Shown in pieces: positions 62,763 through 64,000 of a stretch of DNA of 64,000 nt. Made by a program: the position numbers and the translations under genes. The stretch lies in assembly GCA_050330095.1 (NCBI GenBank), contig JBHJOC010000034.1, forward strand, positions 8,385 to 72,384, written 5' to 3'. The notes under the pieces were generated by a model. The model was not told the DNA's origin. It saw nothing but the letters and a program-made list of their open reading frames with translations, and ran no database searches. Within the stretch, counting starts at the first letter, position 1. Every line of letters starts with the position of its first letter. This DNA is from JBCBWG01 sp036804185 (GTDB lineage Bacteria > Pseudomonadota > Alphaproteobacteria > Rhizobiales > Hyphomicrobiaceae).

Positions 62763-63757
62763 GAGCGATGTCGATCCCGCCACGCTGGCGGCCCCCGATA
62801 AGCCTCCGACGGGACCTTTGCCTCGAAGACACCGCGGGCGATCGCACGCGCGAGGCAATCGGCGGCGCCCTGGCCGATCTCCGTGACGGCAAGGATCGGG
62901 TCCGTGACCCCAACCCTGCAGGTTGCAACCACAAACACCGTATCGCCATCCATCGGCGCATGAGCCGGACGCACCGCGCGCGCCAGGCCATCGTCAGCCA
63001 TGTGAGCAACGCGCTTGGCTTGCGCCTTGGTCAACACCGCATCGGTTGCAACGACGGCGATCGTCGTTGACGGCGGCGCCCCACCCTTCATCACGAGGCG
63101 CAAGGCTTCCGACGGCAGTTGCTCGGGAAAGCCGAGGCCGCCGAACTCGTCACCAACCTCGTAGGGCGCAGCCCAGAACTGTGCCGTATCTCCGATGGTG
63201 GCCGATCCGACCGCGTTGACAACCGCCAGCGCTCCGACGCGATACCCACTTGCTGTGACCGTGCTTGCCGAGCCGAGCCCGCCTTTCAGAACGGCGGTTG
63301 TTGCTCCAAGCCCTGCGCCGACCGAGCCGAGTGCGAAGGGTCCGCCCATTGCTGCTGCCGAGGCTTGCCACCCGAGGTCGAAATACGGCGACGTGCGACC
63401 CCAGTCCTTTTCGCCACCGCTCAGCAGATCGAAGATGATGGCCTGCGCTGCGATCGGAACCGTTGCGTTCCCGATCCGCAATCCAATGCCTTGGTCTCGA
63501 AGATGAGCCACCACGCCACCGGCCGCATCAAGGCCGAATAAAGACCCGCCGGACAAAACGATAGCATCCACACCGTCGATGGTCATCTCGGGCTCGAGCA
63601 GCGTTGTGTCGCGCGTTCCCGGTGCGCCGCCGCGGGTGAGCCCACTTGCGACGGCCGGTTGATCGACTCGCACGACGGTGACGCCACTCAAGGCGTCCAC
63701 GGATTCTGCATGTCCCACCGCGAGCCCTGGGACATCGGTGATGAGGTTCATCGTCAT
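62759..63757 (-). CDS. P1/DmpA-family peptidase
   Basis: This 332-residue protein resembles the S58/DmpA (ornithine acetyltransferase-fold) aminopeptidases that self-cleave to expose an N-terminal Ser or Thr nucleophile. Family parts are AIVLSGGSLFGLDAAGGVVAHL near residue 70, GSVGAGLGATTAVLKGGLGSAS near residue 155, and VNAVGSATIGDT, where the cleavage nucleophile would lie. ATG 63757 has GAGG upstream. The substrate is unknown; L- or D-amino-acid amides and beta-peptides are known for the family. The small membrane protein gene follows with an ATGA overlap. Confidence 0.8.
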   Translation of the reverse strand: MTMNLITDVPGLAVGHAESVDALSGVTVVRVDQPAVASGLTRGGAPGTRDTTLLEPEMTIDGVDAIVLSGGSLFGLDAAGGVVAHLRDQGIGLRIGNATVPIAAQAIIFDLLSGGEKDWGRTSPYFDLGWQASAAAMGGPFALGSVGAGLGATTAVLKGGLGSASTVTASGYRVGALAVVNAVGSATIGDTAQFWAAPYEVGDEFGGLGFPEQLPSEALRLVMKGGAPPSTTIAVVATDAVLTKAQAKRVAHMADDGLARAVRPAHAPMDGDTVFVVATCRVGVTDPILAVTEIGQGAADCLARAIARGVFEAKVPSEAYRGPPAWRDRHRS

Positions 63758-63802
63758 CGCGTCAGCCTCATCTCCGCAGCTCTTGGGACGGTACCCTACA
63801 CG

Positions 63803-63879
63803 CTCGGACCCCTTGCTTTCCGAAGCTCGTTTCGGCGTTTGACGAGGGTGACCGACGAACTTCGGAAAGCGGGTCCTCG
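63803..63879. repeat. Palindromic element, type A copy 5 (77 bp)
   Basis: It is in A(f) orientation: CTCGGACCCCTTGCTTTCC at the left, CGGAAAGCGGGTCCTCG at the right. The base changes GGACC/GGTCC in the two ends compensate each other. It directly joins the next B element, overlapping by 4 bases. Confidence 0.85.
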
Positions 63880-63954
63880 TACCGCCGATCAGAAGTCCCT
63901 GCACCATCCGCAACACGCGCCGTCCAGGGACTTCTGATCGAACAGCGGTACGAG
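63876..63954. repeat. Palindromic element, type B copy 5 (79 bp)
   Basis: It is in B(r) orientation and is the most regular copy: CTCGTACCGCCGATCAGAAG at the left and ATCGAACAGCGGTACGAG at the right, with AGAAGTCCCTG facing CAGGGACTTCT. It is followed after 12 bases by another type A. Confidence 0.88.
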
Positions 63955-63966
63955 AGTTATTTTTTG

Positions 63967-64000
63967 CTCGTACCCTTTGCTTTCCGAAGTTCGTTTCGGC
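63967..64000. repeat. Palindromic element, type A copy 6 (cut by window end)
   Basis: It begins CTCGTACCCTTTGCTTTCC and continues CGAAGTTCGTTTCGGC to the window end. It is the left half of an A(f) element and completes the B(r)-A(f) composite with the preceding B. Confidence 0.8.

Noticed and set aside
1..64000. CRISPR array, tRNA or rRNA genes
   Set aside because: No regularly spaced direct repeats with unique spacers and no tRNA or rRNA-like sequence was noticed on either strand. A tRNAscan or Infernal run would settle this.

Overview
This window is high-GC chromosomal DNA from an alphaproteobacterium, most likely of the order Hyphomicrobiales (Rhizobiales). The evidence is the cell-cycle set CtrA, DivK and PleD, a FliJ-like gene next to ctrA, the order dprA-topA-rnr-DUF983-Nudix-rpmG-pleD-divK-DUF3572, an EipB (DUF1849) homologue, and alphaproteobacterial-style cobalamin genes. 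The species cannot be named from sequence alone. I saw no rRNA, tRNA or CRISPR array.

Layout. 1-455 holds several palindromes and no gene. 456-10078 is mainly carbon and acyl-CoA metabolism: an MDR oxidoreductase, a histidine phosphatase, a propionyl-CoA synthetase-like enzyme, malate synthase G, a family III CoA-transferase, a 3-hydroxyisobutyryl-CoA hydrolase-like protein and an SRPBCC-like protein. dnaE follows at 10236-13787. 13855-23519 is a run of envelope and periplasmic genes: a C26 peptidase, a CapA-like protein, a YARHG protein, a DUF3137 membrane protein, an L,D-transpeptidase, several small secreted proteins of unknown function, a lipoprotein, an SDR and an MBL hydrolase. 24207-25903 carries ctrA and fliJ, followed by an orphan phage-type protein (DUF2793 plus a self-cleaving S74 domain). 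28097-32341 carries pyrB, a pyrC-like gene lacking catalytic residues, plsY and dprA. 32728-43319 is the conserved information-processing and cell-cycle block. 43316-48433 holds a ROK kinase, EipB, a GDPD, a FemAB-like acetyltransferase and a PPOX-type flavoprotein.

48542-59662 is a vitamin B12 island. CobQ, CobD (CbiB), CobC, CobS, a ribazole phosphatase and CobT carry out late cobalamin assembly, and BtuF, BtuB, BtuC and BtuD import corrinoids. Many of these genes overlap by 4 bases (btuF/cobD, cobT/phosphatase/cobS). I could not find a convincing cobalamin riboswitch. The right end carries an FAH-family enzyme, a divergent asparagine-synthetase-like protein, a small membrane protein and a P1/DmpA-type peptidase.

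The most interesting non-coding signal is a set of intergenic palindromic repeats of nearly fixed size: A (75-77 bp), B (79-80 bp), C (73 bp) and D (71 bp), plus less frequent types E, F and G. A and B share the terminal octamers CTCGTACC/GGTACGAG and always pair in one relative orientation, B(r)-A(f), with a short linker of about 12-14 bp. They resemble BIME/REP-like composite elements but match no family I can name. They lie almost only between genes, and one supplies the stop codon of the preceding gene.
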